Assembly: GCA_003514765.1 (NCBI GenBank)
Contig: DOOY01000170.1
Coordinates: forward strand, 1-5,375
From: Nitrosomonas sp.
Lineage (GTDB): Bacteria; Pseudomonadota; Gammaproteobacteria; Burkholderiales; Nitrosomonadaceae
Direction of reading: 5' to 3'
DNA length: 5,375 nt
Shown here piece by piece: positions 1-5,375 of the stretch. Below the pieces are notes generated by a model that saw only the letters and a list, made by a program, of their open reading frames with translations, had not been told where the DNA came from and searched no databases. Every line of letters starts with the position of its first letter. Position 1 is the stretch's first letter. The position numbers and the translations under genes were made by a program.

Positions 1-138
1 TAAATACCCGCGTATTCACAAATTGCATTCAATGAACCGGCTATCTATCTATTTCTTTGTGTATTTTTGTATGCCAAAGCGGCGTAAATAATCATTCATT
101 AAGTCTTTGTCATATAAATAAAATATCTTTATTTTTAC
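1..138. other. AT-rich intergenic region upstream of the dcw promoter
   Basis: No open reading frame with a plausible start, ribosome binding site or recognisable protein is visible on either strand, and no tRNA-like fold was seen. The stretch holds a three-copy CTAT tandem repeat (41-52). Next to the promoter, 112-137 is all A/T except one C at 127. That tract contains a 7-bp A/T inverted repeat (116-122 with 128-134). Lying directly upstream of the -35 hexamer, it could act as an UP element that contacts the RNA polymerase alpha subunit. The upstream gene must lie outside the window. Confidence 0.55.
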
Positions 139-167
139 TTGACGGGCTGAATTTTTTTCATTAAAGT
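139..167 (+). promoter_or_regulatory. Predicted sigma-70-type promoter of the mraZ operon (PmraZ)
   Basis: The -35 hexamer TTGACG (139-144) matches the consensus at 5 of 6 positions. A 17-bp spacer separates it from the -10 hexamer TAAAGT (162-167), which matches at 4 of 6. An A/T tract lies just upstream. Transcription would start near 174, giving a leader of about 70 nt before mraZ. The first MraZ-like box overlaps the -10 element, as suits a repressed promoter. This is the best promoter-like arrangement I found before mraZ; it is a prediction from sequence only. Confidence 0.62.
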
Positions 168-202
168 GGGGTTTAGTTATGGATAAGTGGTGAAATGTGG
201 GG
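167..202 (+). promoter_or_regulatory. Candidate MraZ operator: TGGG-like direct repeats
   Basis: TGGGG (167-171), TGGTG (188-192) and TGGGG (198-202) lie in the promoter-proximal leader, with a degenerate TGGAT at 180-184. The last two start exactly 10 bp apart, so a 5-nt spacer separates two 5-nt boxes. MraZ in E. coli is known to bind TGGGN repeats separated by 5 nt in its own promoter region and to repress the dcw cluster. The gene directly downstream is mraZ, so autoregulation through these boxes is the natural reading. The first box is 21 bp from the third, one base off a strict 10-bp phase, and the array is not perfect. Confidence 0.6.
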
Positions 203-225
203 GAAAGTTCATAATCAACTTTCCC
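201..225 (+). repeat. Perfect 9-bp inverted repeat (leader stem-loop)
   Basis: GGGAAAGTT (201-209) and AACTTTCCC (217-225) are exact reverse complements around a 7-nt loop. In RNA the stem could gain a G-U pair (200/226). It lies inside the predicted mraZ leader, overlaps the last TGGGG box, and ends about 11 nt before the Shine-Dalgarno sequence. No T-run follows it on + and no A-run precedes it, so it is not an intrinsic terminator for either strand. It could stabilise the mRNA, influence mraZ translation, or be a protein-binding palindrome. Confidence 0.6.
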
Positions 226-245
226 TGTAAAAATAAGAGGACAAC

Positions 246-692
246 ATGTTTCGTGGTGTCACCCAGCTCAGTTTGGATGCAAAAGGCAGGATTGCGATAC
301 CCGCAAGATACCGCAGCGAGTTGATGTCCAAATGTTCCGGGCATTTGATCGTGACTGCTGACCCATCGAAATGCCTGCTGATTTATCCTCAACCAGCATG
401 GGAGCCCATTGAAGAAAGACTGAACAGTCTTTCCAGTTTTAATCCTAAGACCCGCAGTCTGCAGCGCCTGCTGATTGGTAATGCCAGTGATGTGGAAATG
501 GACAGTGCCGGGCGTATTCTGGTTGCGCCGCCTCTGCGTGGTTTTGCTGGTTTGTCGAAGGAAGTCGTTTTGGTTGGTCAGGGTGAAAAATTTGAACTGT
601 GGGATGAGGGGCAATGGAATGTGCAAATTGAAGATGCCCTGTCTTTTAGTGAGGATGATATGCCGCCTGAGCTGGAAGGATTTTCTTTGTGA
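246..692 (+). CDS. mraZ: Transcriptional regulator MraZ
   Basis: MraZ is a DNA-binding protein of the SpoVT/AbrB fold that represses the dcw cluster, including its own gene. The 148-residue product is close to the usual length (E. coli about 152). It has the two tandem half-domains of the family, each with a DxxxR motif: DAKGR at residues 11-15, followed by IAIPARYR, and DSAGR at 86-90, followed by ILVAPPLR. Family members form ring oligomers that bind spaced DNA repeats, and candidate boxes lie just upstream. The ATG at 246 is preceded by AGAGGA (236-241) at a 4-nt spacing, and the N-terminus MFRGVTQLSLDAKGR is typical, so this start is well supported. It is the first gene of the operon; 15 nt separate it from rsmH. 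Confidence 0.98.
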   Translation: MFRGVTQLSLDAKGRIAIPARYRSELMSKCSGHLIVTADPSKCLLIYPQPAWEPIEERLNSLSSFNPKTRSLQRLLIGNASDVEMDSAGRILVAPPLRGFAGLSKEVVLVGQGEKFELWDEGQWNVQIEDALSFSEDDMPPELEGFSL

Positions 693-698
693 TGAAAC

Positions 699-710
699 GG
701 TGATGATTTG
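699..710 (+). promoter_or_regulatory. Weak ribosome binding site and TTG start of rsmH
   Basis: An in-frame TGA at 693-695 limits how far upstream rsmH can begin, and no ATG or GTG in that frame lies between it and the conserved N-terminus. The only start that keeps the family sequence (HITVLLHEAV) is the TTG at 708. GGTGA (699-703) is the only Shine-Dalgarno-like sequence, 4 nt from the start. The mraZ stop is close (690-692), so ribosomes finishing mraZ may re-initiate here. Confidence 0.7.
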
Positions 711-1688
711 TCAGAACATATTACAGTTTTGCTGCATGAGGCTGTTGAAGCGTTGGCGATTAAGCCGGATGGGATCTATGTTGATGGTACCTATGGGCGA
801 GGTGGTCACAGCAGTTTAATTTTGCCGCGGTTGAGCGATCGCGGGCGGTTAATTGCGATTGATAGAGATCTGGCGGCTGTTGAAGCAGGTAGAAAAATAA
901 AATCCAGAAAAGAAGCGCTGGGAGAAAGCAACTCCAGTTTTTGTGTCAAGCACGGCAATTTTTCACAAATGCAGCAAATATTGCAGGAAATGGGGGTAAC
1001 CAGAGTTGATGGCATTTTGTTGGATTTGGGTATGTCTTCACCGCAATTGGACGCAGTGCGAGGCTTCAGCTTTCGCGTCGAAGGGCCACTTGATATGCGA
1101 ATGGATGTCAGTCAGGGTGAAACCGCTGCGCAATGGCTGGAGACAGTTTCTGAAACAGATTTGGAAAGGGTGATTAAAGAGTATGGCGAAGAACGGTATG
1201 CTAGGTCGATTGCAAGAGCGATTGTTGTGGCAAGAGCGCGGCAGCCTATTGTTACCACATTGCAACTTGCAGAGATTGTCACAGCGGTCGTCCGCTCACG
1301 TGAACGTAAGCGGGAGGGCAAGCAGAGTCCGGCGACGCGCACTTTTCAGGCGATACGGATTTTTATCAATCAGGAGCTTGAGGAGTTGTCGCTAGCGCTG
1401 CGTCAAGGTGTGGATCTGCTCAATCCGAAAGGGCGACTGGTTGTGATTAGTTTTCATTCGTTGGAAGACAGGATTGTAAAGCGGTTTGTGCGTGCAGCGG
1501 CAAAGTTGGATTGTGTGCCGCGGGGTATTCCATTGCGGGAGGTAGAGATGCAGCAACTCAATCAACAAAAGTTAAAAGTGATTGGTAAAGCGATACGCCC
1601 TAAGTGTGAAGAAGTGGCAGTCAATATGCGCGCCAGGAGCGCAGTGATGCGGGTGGCGGAGCGCGTTTCATACGATACAAATGGATGA
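708..1688 (+). CDS. rsmH: 16S rRNA (cytosine(1402)-N(4))-methyltransferase RsmH
   Basis: RsmH (MraW) uses S-adenosylmethionine to methylate N4 of C1402 in the 16S rRNA decoding centre, in the cytoplasm. The 326-residue protein shows the family motifs in order. The SAM-binding loop is VDGTYGRGGHS (residues 25-35), and the acidic strand end is AIDRD (50-54). Next come DGILLDLGMSSPQLD (101-115) and GFSFRVEGPLDMRMD (119-133). The RTFQAIRIFINQEL helix follows, then ISFHSLEDRIVKRF, and a C-terminal segment with RPKCEEVAVNMRARSAVMR. It is slightly longer than the E. coli enzyme (about 313), partly through a polar stretch around residues 61-77. The start is TTG, as explained in the ribosome binding site entry. 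Six bases separate its stop from ftsL. Every expected motif is intact. Confidence 0.98.
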   Translation: MSEHITVLLHEAVEALAIKPDGIYVDGTYGRGGHSSLILPRLSDRGRLIAIDRDLAAVEAGRKIKSRKEALGESNSSFCVKHGNFSQMQQILQEMGVTRVDGILLDLGMSSPQLDAVRGFSFRVEGPLDMRMDVSQGETAAQWLETVSETDLERVIKEYGEERYARSIARAIVVARARQPIVTTLQLAEIVTAVVRSRERKREGKQSPATRTFQAIRIFINQELEELSLALRQGVDLLNPKGRLVVISFHSLEDRIVKRFVRAAAKLDCVPRGIPLREVEMQQLNQQKLKVIGKAIRPKCEEVAVNMRARSAVMRVAERVSYDTNG

Positions 1689-1694
1689 AGGCGT

Positions 1695-2006
1695 ATGTTT
1701 AAATTGAATCTATCCCTGATATTGATGTTAGTAGTCTGTGCTTTGGGTGTGGTCAGTGTGCAGCATGAGGCGCGCAAGTTGAAAATGGCCCTGGAAAATG
1801 AAAAGAAAATAACACGTAATCTGGAAGTTGAATGGGGTAAGTTGCAGCTTGAACAAAGCACATTAATTGCACGTCGACACATAGAAAATGCTGCCATAGA
1901 GCAATTGAATATGAAGGTGCCGTCAGCGCATCATGTCCAGATTATTTCGGCTGGAGAGCTGAGTAGTTCGCATTGGGCGGAACTCGATCATGTTGAAAAA
2001 TTTTGA
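1695..2006 (+). CDS. ftsL: Cell division protein FtsL
   Basis: FtsL is a small bitopic inner-membrane protein that forms the FtsQLB complex and helps activate septal peptidoglycan synthesis by FtsWI. The 103-residue product has a very short cytoplasmic tail of about 3 residues and one hydrophobic segment (about 4-22). A polar, charged region with heptad-like hydrophobic spacing follows (about 24-60, including LEVEWGKLQLEQSTL), consistent with the periplasmic coiled coil that pairs with FtsB. The ending around MKVPSAHHVQII is typical of the proteobacterial family. It is shorter than E. coli FtsL (121), mainly because the cytoplasmic tail is missing. ATG 1695 has GAAGG (1687-1691) just 3 nt upstream, a tight spacing, but no better start exists before the membrane segment. 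Its 3' end overlaps ftsI by 17 nt. Identification rests on position, topology and the LEVEWxxLQLEQ pattern. Confidence 0.95.
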   Translation: MFKLNLSLILMLVVCALGVVSVQHEARKLKMALENEKKITRNLEVEWGKLQLEQSTLIARRHIENAAIEQLNMKVPSAHHVQIISAGELSSSHWAELDHVEKF

Positions 2007-3723
2007 TTCTAAGACGCTGCAAATCAAATTGCGCCCGGGGCGTTCGGTATTTCTGTTTGGTCTTTTAATTCTGGGTTTGACGGGCCTGGTGGCGCGAGCG
2101 GCTTTTCTGCAAGGTATGCATAATGATTTTTTGCAACAGGAAGGTGAGGCGCGTTACAGTCGAATCGTTGAAATGAATGCGGATCGTGGCATGATAGTCG
2201 ATCGCAATGGAGAAATACTGGCAATCAGTTCGCCGGTCGCTTCTGTCTACGCGGATCCTAAGCTTGTCAAAATATCGCCGAGTCAACTGGAGCAATTATC
2301 ACGTTTGCTCGAAATGGAGAAAGCGGAAGTTGAAAAGCGCATCTATCGTAAACAAGGCCGTTTTGTATACCTGAAAAGGCAAATCGTGCCCGAAATGGCT
2401 GAGCAAATCAAGGCATTGAATATCCCGGGCATTGCGTTTGAAACGGAATTTAAGCGTTATTATCCTGAAGGAGAAGGTGCGGCGCATGTTGTCGGTTTTA
2501 CTGACATCAACGATCAAGGTCAGGAAGGTATTGAGCGAGGATGGAACCATGTGCTCGCGGGGGAAGTGGGCAGCCGCCGTGTCATCAAGGATAATAAAGG
2601 GCGCATTATAGAAGATGTGGAAAAAATCCGTACCCCGAAGCCGGGGCGGGATATTGTTTTGTCGCTGGATAGAAGAATTCAGCATATCGCACACCGTGAA
2701 TTAAGGAACGCTGTGGCGATCCATAAGGCCAAGGCCGGCAGCATTGTTGTGCTGGATGCACAAACGGGAGAAGTGCTCGCTTTGACAAATTTTCCGGTTT
2801 ATAACCCAAATTCGAGGTCAAGCATCAATAGCGAAAGAATTCGTAATCGTGCATTGATTGATACTTTTGAACCCGGCTCAACACTGAAACCGTTTCCGAT
2901 AGCGATGGCCATTGAAACCGGGCATGTCAATCCGGACACAGTTTTGCAAACGGCTCCGGGAACATTCAAAGTCGGGCGTTCTACAATACGTGATGTGAGT
3001 AATAAAGGTTTGTTATCGGTTGCAGAAATTCTCCAGGTTTCCAGTAATGTGGGTACAGCCAAGATTGCTTTGTCCATGCAACCGCAAACACTGTGGCAAA
3101 TTTATAACAATGCTGGTTTTGGCGCATCAATTGGAACAGGCTTCCCTGGAGAAGCAAATGGTTTGCTTCGACCCTATAATAAATGGCGGCCTATTGAACT
3201 GGCAACCATGTCATTTGGCCACGGTATATCTGTTACCTTAATGCAGCTTGCGCGTGCTTACACCATTTTTACAACAGGCGGCGAATTGAAGCCGGTTACG
3301 CTTGAAAAACAAGCATTTCCAGTAATGGGACGGCGGGTAATTTCGAGTGAAACCGCGCTTGCAATTACTCAGATGCTGGAAATGGCCACGCAGTCTGGTG
3401 GGACTGCGCCGCTGGCTCGGGTAAATGGGTACCGTGTGGCTGGTAAAACAGGTACGGCACATAAATTGATAGATGGGAAATATGCCAAAAATCGCTATCT
3501 TTCCTCATTCGTTGGCTATGCGCCTGCTTCCAGACCGCGTTTAATTATCGCGATTATGCTGGATGAACCTGCGGCAGGAAAGTATTTCGGTGGCGCAGTG
3601 GCAGCACCTGTTTTCAGTCGGGTTATGGAGGGTGCCTTGCGTATCTTAAATATACCGCATGATGCGCCAGTAAACAATGTTGTGACTTTTCCAGCGTTGC
3701 TTGCGACAGGTGCGGAAGGGTGA
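1990..3723 (+). CDS. ftsI: Septal peptidoglycan D,D-transpeptidase FtsI (penicillin-binding protein 3)
   Basis: FtsI is the class B penicillin-binding protein that cross-links septal peptidoglycan, working with the glycosyltransferase FtsW. The 577-residue protein (E. coli 588) has a short cytoplasmic tail, one membrane anchor (about 19-40), and a periplasmic pedestal/dimerisation domain opening with RGMIVDRNGEILA (66-78). The transpeptidase domain carries all three active-site motifs: STLK with nucleophile Ser297 (297-300), SSN (351-353) and KTGT (486-489). No key residue is missing. The ATG at 1990 lies inside the end of ftsL, with GGCGGAA (1976-1982) about 7 nt before it, so translational coupling with ftsL is likely. 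The anchor follows at the distance expected for the family. The stop overlaps the murE GTG start. It is the target of beta-lactams such as aztreonam in related bacteria. Confidence 0.98.
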   Translation: MLKNFDSKTLQIKLRPGRSVFLFGLLILGLTGLVARAAFLQGMHNDFLQQEGEARYSRIVEMNADRGMIVDRNGEILAISSPVASVYADPKLVKISPSQLEQLSRLLEMEKAEVEKRIYRKQGRFVYLKRQIVPEMAEQIKALNIPGIAFETEFKRYYPEGEGAAHVVGFTDINDQGQEGIERGWNHVLAGEVGSRRVIKDNKGRIIEDVEKIRTPKPGRDIVLSLDRRIQHIAHRELRNAVAIHKAKAGSIVVLDAQTGEVLALTNFPVYNPNSRSSINSERIRNRALIDTFEPGSTLKPFPIAMAIETGHVNPDTVLQTAPGTFKVGRSTIRDVSNKGLLSVAEILQVSSNVGTAKIALSMQPQTLWQIYNNAGFGASIGTGFPGEANGLLRPYNKWRPIELATMSFGHGISVTLMQLARAYTIFTTGGELKPVTLEKQAFPVMGRRVISSETALAITQMLEMATQSGGTAPLARVNGYRVAGKTGTAHKLIDGKYAKNRYLSSFVGYAPASRPRLIIAIMLDEPAAGKYFGGAVAAPVFSRVMEGALRILNIPHDAPVNNVVTFPALLATGAEG

Positions 3724-3734
3724 ATCAGGTTATG
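3708..3734 (+). promoter_or_regulatory. murE translation start region with two candidate starts
   Basis: Two in-frame starts are possible. GTG 3720 overlaps the ftsI stop by 4 nt (GTGA) and has AGGTG (3708-3712) 7 nt upstream. ATG 3732 has GGAAGG (3714-3719) 12 nt upstream, a long spacing, and AGG (3727-3729) only 2 nt away. I chose GTG because its Shine-Dalgarno spacing is normal and it gives the tight coupling seen at the other junctions, but ATG 3732 (514 residues) remains plausible. Confidence 0.5.
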
Positions 3735-5276
3735 GCTGAGAGAACGGGCAAATTGTTTGATTATCAGCAGCTGGAAAAACTGGGTGTGCCTATTGAAAAT
3801 CTTGTGACGGATAGTCGCTGTGTGCAAACAGGCGATACATTTTTGGCTTTTGCGGGAAAAAAAGTTGACGCACGAAAATTGATTCCACAAGCCATTGCAG
3901 CAGGTGCTAACGCAGTGATATGGGATTCAACGGGCTTTACATGGAATCCGCAATGGCGGATACCGTCATTGGGTATTACTGGTTTGCGGGAAAAAGCCGG
4001 AATGATAGCGGACCATGTATATGGTCACCCATCTCAAAAATTAACGGTGGTCGGCTTTACTGGAACAAATGGTAAGACTTCGTGTAGTCACTGGTATGCG
4101 CAGGCCATGAATGCGTTGCAAAAAAAAACGGCTGTCATTGGAACGCTGGGTAATGGCTTTATGCATGCGCTAGAAACTACGGCACATACAACACCTGATG
4201 CAGTGTTGTTGCAAAAGAGTCTGGCTGGATTTTTGAAAAATGGCGCTGAGAATGTGGCTATGGAAGTTTCATCGCATGGCATTGAGCAAGGACGTATTAA
4301 CGGAACGACACTGTCTGTAGCTGTATTGACTAATCTGTCCCGCGACCATTTGGATTATCACAAAGATATGGACGCATATGCTGCGACAAAGGCGCGTATG
4401 TTTTTTTGGCCGGGTTTGAAATATGCGGTACTCAATCTCGATGATATTCTGGGAATAGAATTACTTCAGCAACTTGTTCGAAAGCCTGTGCAGGTGATCG
4501 GGTACAGTTTCAAAAGGAGCGTGGCCAACGCAGCTTCTGAACAATGCAAAATAATTTACGGCTCCAATCTCAAAGTTGATTTGAAGGGCCTCGAGTTTGA
4601 CATCGAATTTCAAGGCGATCGTGAAAAGTTAAAAGTGAGTCTGGTCGGTAAATTTAATGCTGTAAATCTGTTGGCGGTGATTGCCGCGCTTATGGCAAGC
4701 GGCGTTGCATTTGCAGATGCCGTGCACGCACTTCGGTATGTGCAGCCCATTGCCGGCCGTATGGAAAAATTTGGCGGCGGCAATCAACCGGTTGTGATTG
4801 TAGACTACGCACATACGCCGGATGCGCTTGAAAAGGTGTTGATGACCTTGCGGGAAATGCTGCAGGTTTCCCGCAAAGCCAAAAAATTAAACGGTGTGAA
4901 GGGGCGTCTGTATTGTGTGCTGGGTTGTGGTGGGGAAAGAGACAAAGGTAAGCGGCAATTGATCGGCGAAGTGGCTGCGCGTTATGCCGATGAAATCATT
5001 TTTACCAGCGATAATCCGCGTGGCGAAAATCCGCACGACATTATCAATGACATGATTGCGGTTGTGAAAAGCAATAATTATCAGATTGAAATCAATCGTG
5101 AACTGGCTATTTATCAGTCGATCAGTAGTGCCGCAACAGGCGACATCGTGCTGATAGCCGGTAAAGGGCATGAAGTATATCAAGAGCTAAAAGAACAAAA
5201 AATTCCATTCAATGACGCGGTTGTTGTGCAACAGATCCTGCAGGATTTGCCGGGCAGAAAAAGAGGGCGGGCATGA
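3720..5276 (+). CDS. murE: UDP-N-acetylmuramoyl-L-alanyl-D-glutamate--2,6-diaminopimelate ligase MurE
   Basis: MurE is a cytoplasmic ATP-dependent Mur ligase that adds the third peptide residue to UDP-MurNAc-L-Ala-D-Glu. The 518-residue protein shows the three Mur ligase domains. The N-terminal UDP-substrate domain has LVTDSR at 28-33. The central ATPase domain has the P-loop GTNGKT (115-120), TTPD (157-160), EVSSHGI (182-188), NLSRDHLDYH (205-214) and ATKARMF. Lys224 there matches the lysine carbamylated in Mur ligases. The C-terminal domain has GRMEKF, VDYAHTPDALEKVL (361-374), LGCGGERDKGKR (401-412) and AGKGHE (480-485). DNPR (431-434) is the signature for meso-diaminopimelate rather than lysine. 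A lysine-rich stretch near residues 381-394 looks like an insertion relative to the E. coli enzyme (495). The start choice (GTG 3720 or ATG 3732) is discussed separately. It overlaps ftsI and murF by 4 nt each. Confidence 0.98.
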   Translation: MNQVMAERTGKLFDYQQLEKLGVPIENLVTDSRCVQTGDTFLAFAGKKVDARKLIPQAIAAGANAVIWDSTGFTWNPQWRIPSLGITGLREKAGMIADHVYGHPSQKLTVVGFTGTNGKTSCSHWYAQAMNALQKKTAVIGTLGNGFMHALETTAHTTPDAVLLQKSLAGFLKNGAENVAMEVSSHGIEQGRINGTTLSVAVLTNLSRDHLDYHKDMDAYAATKARMFFWPGLKYAVLNLDDILGIELLQQLVRKPVQVIGYSFKRSVANAASEQCKIIYGSNLKVDLKGLEFDIEFQGDREKLKVSLVGKFNAVNLLAVIAALMASGVAFADAVHALRYVQPIAGRMEKFGGGNQPVVIVDYAHTPDALEKVLMTLREMLQVSRKAKKLNGVKGRLYCVLGCGGERDKGKRQLIGEVAARYADEIIFTSDNPRGENPHDIINDMIAVVKSNNYQIEINRELAIYQSISSAATGDIVLIAGKGHEVYQELKEQKIPFNDAVVVQQILQDLPGRKRGRA

Positions 5277-5375
5277 TGCTGTTGCAAGAAGCTGCTCATA
5301 TTTTGAATGCGCGCTGGGAGGGTAACAATGTTTTGTTTACTGGCGTCAGTACGGATAGCCGAACTCTGCTGAAGG
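5273..5375 (+). CDS. murF: UDP-N-acetylmuramoyl-tripeptide--D-alanyl-D-alanine ligase MurF, N-terminal fragment
   Basis: MurF joins D-Ala-D-Ala to the UDP-MurNAc-tripeptide, the last cytoplasmic step in making the pentapeptide precursor. Only the first 34 codons are inside the window; the gene continues past the right edge. The visible peptide starts MMLLQEAAHILNARWEG and reaches GVSTDSRTL, the conserved N-terminal substrate-domain motif of Mur ligases (V-[ST]-T-D-[ST]-R). The ATG at 5273 overlaps the murE stop by 4 nt (ATGA) and has AGAGGG (5262-5267) 5 nt upstream. The adjacent ATG at 5276 is an equally possible start, 8 nt from the same site. The assignment rests on this short motif plus its place after murE, where murF is usual in proteobacterial dcw clusters. 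The ATPase and C-terminal domains cannot be assessed. Confidence 0.92.
   Translation, partial: MMLLQEAAHILNARWEGNNVLFTGVSTDSRTLLK

Noticed and set aside
3..16. Small inverted repeat AATAC/GTATT at the left edge
   Set aside because: A 5-bp stem with a 4-nt loop and no following T-run is too weak to call a terminator, and the context to its left is missing.
177..626. 149-codon open frame on the minus strand across mraZ
   Set aside because: It is antisense to a clear mraZ gene, has no recognisable protein features and runs into the operon's operator. It is a shadow of the coding sequence.
475..819. 114-codon + strand frame across the mraZ-rsmH junction
   Set aside because: It overlaps two conserved genes in another frame, and its composition (rich in Arg, Cys, Met, Trp) is that of an out-of-frame translation.
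835..842. GCGATCGC palindrome resembling the cyanobacterial HIP1 element
   Set aside because: Only one copy was noticed, it lies in coding sequence, and the genes are proteobacterial in type. Chance is sufficient.
1212..1238. Direct repeat GCAAGAGCG, copies 18 bp apart, in rsmH
   Set aside because: It encodes the repeated ARA of a conserved helix (IARAIVVARAR). The repetition follows from the protein sequence.
2782..2805. TTGACA and TATAAC inside ftsI as an internal promoter
   Set aside because: The spacer is only 12 bp, far below the 16-18 bp needed, so the pair cannot work as a sigma-70 promoter.

Overview
The window is the start of a division and cell wall (dcw) gene cluster. Six genes lie on the + strand in the canonical order: mraZ, rsmH (mraW), ftsL, ftsI, murE, and the first 34 codons of murF, which runs off the right edge. 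Gene order, MurE with a meso-diaminopimelate-type DNPR motif, and the short FtsL type point to a Gram-negative proteobacterium. Moderate GC and the wording of FtsL and FtsI suggest a betaproteobacterium, possibly a Nitrosomonas-like lineage. The lineage is an inference from remembered family sequences, not a search.

Positions 1-245 are AT-rich and contain no credible gene. This stretch appears to be the control region of the operon. It holds an A/T tract, a good sigma-70-type promoter (TTGACG, 17 bp, TAAAGT at 139-167), TGGG-like repeats that look like MraZ operator boxes (167-202), a perfect 9-bp inverted repeat in the predicted leader (201-225), and a Shine-Dalgarno sequence just before mraZ.

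From 246 to the right edge the coding is almost continuous. Gaps are 15 nt (mraZ-rsmH) and 6 nt (rsmH-ftsL). Overlaps are 17 nt (ftsL-ftsI), 4 nt (ftsI-murE) and 4 nt (murE-murF). No terminator-like structure lies between the genes, so one transcript with translational coupling is likely. MraZ would act as the cluster's repressor, and RsmH methylates 16S rRNA. FtsL and FtsI are divisome membrane proteins, FtsI being the septal transpeptidase. MurE and MurF add the third residue and the terminal dipeptide to the cytoplasmic peptidoglycan precursor.

The window is a well-known conserved locus, and I found no convincing undescribed system in it. The points most worth checking are the leader (operator boxes plus stem-loop), a TTG start for rsmH with three-codon spacer ORF, a lineage-type insertion in MurE, and a run of nine A in murE.
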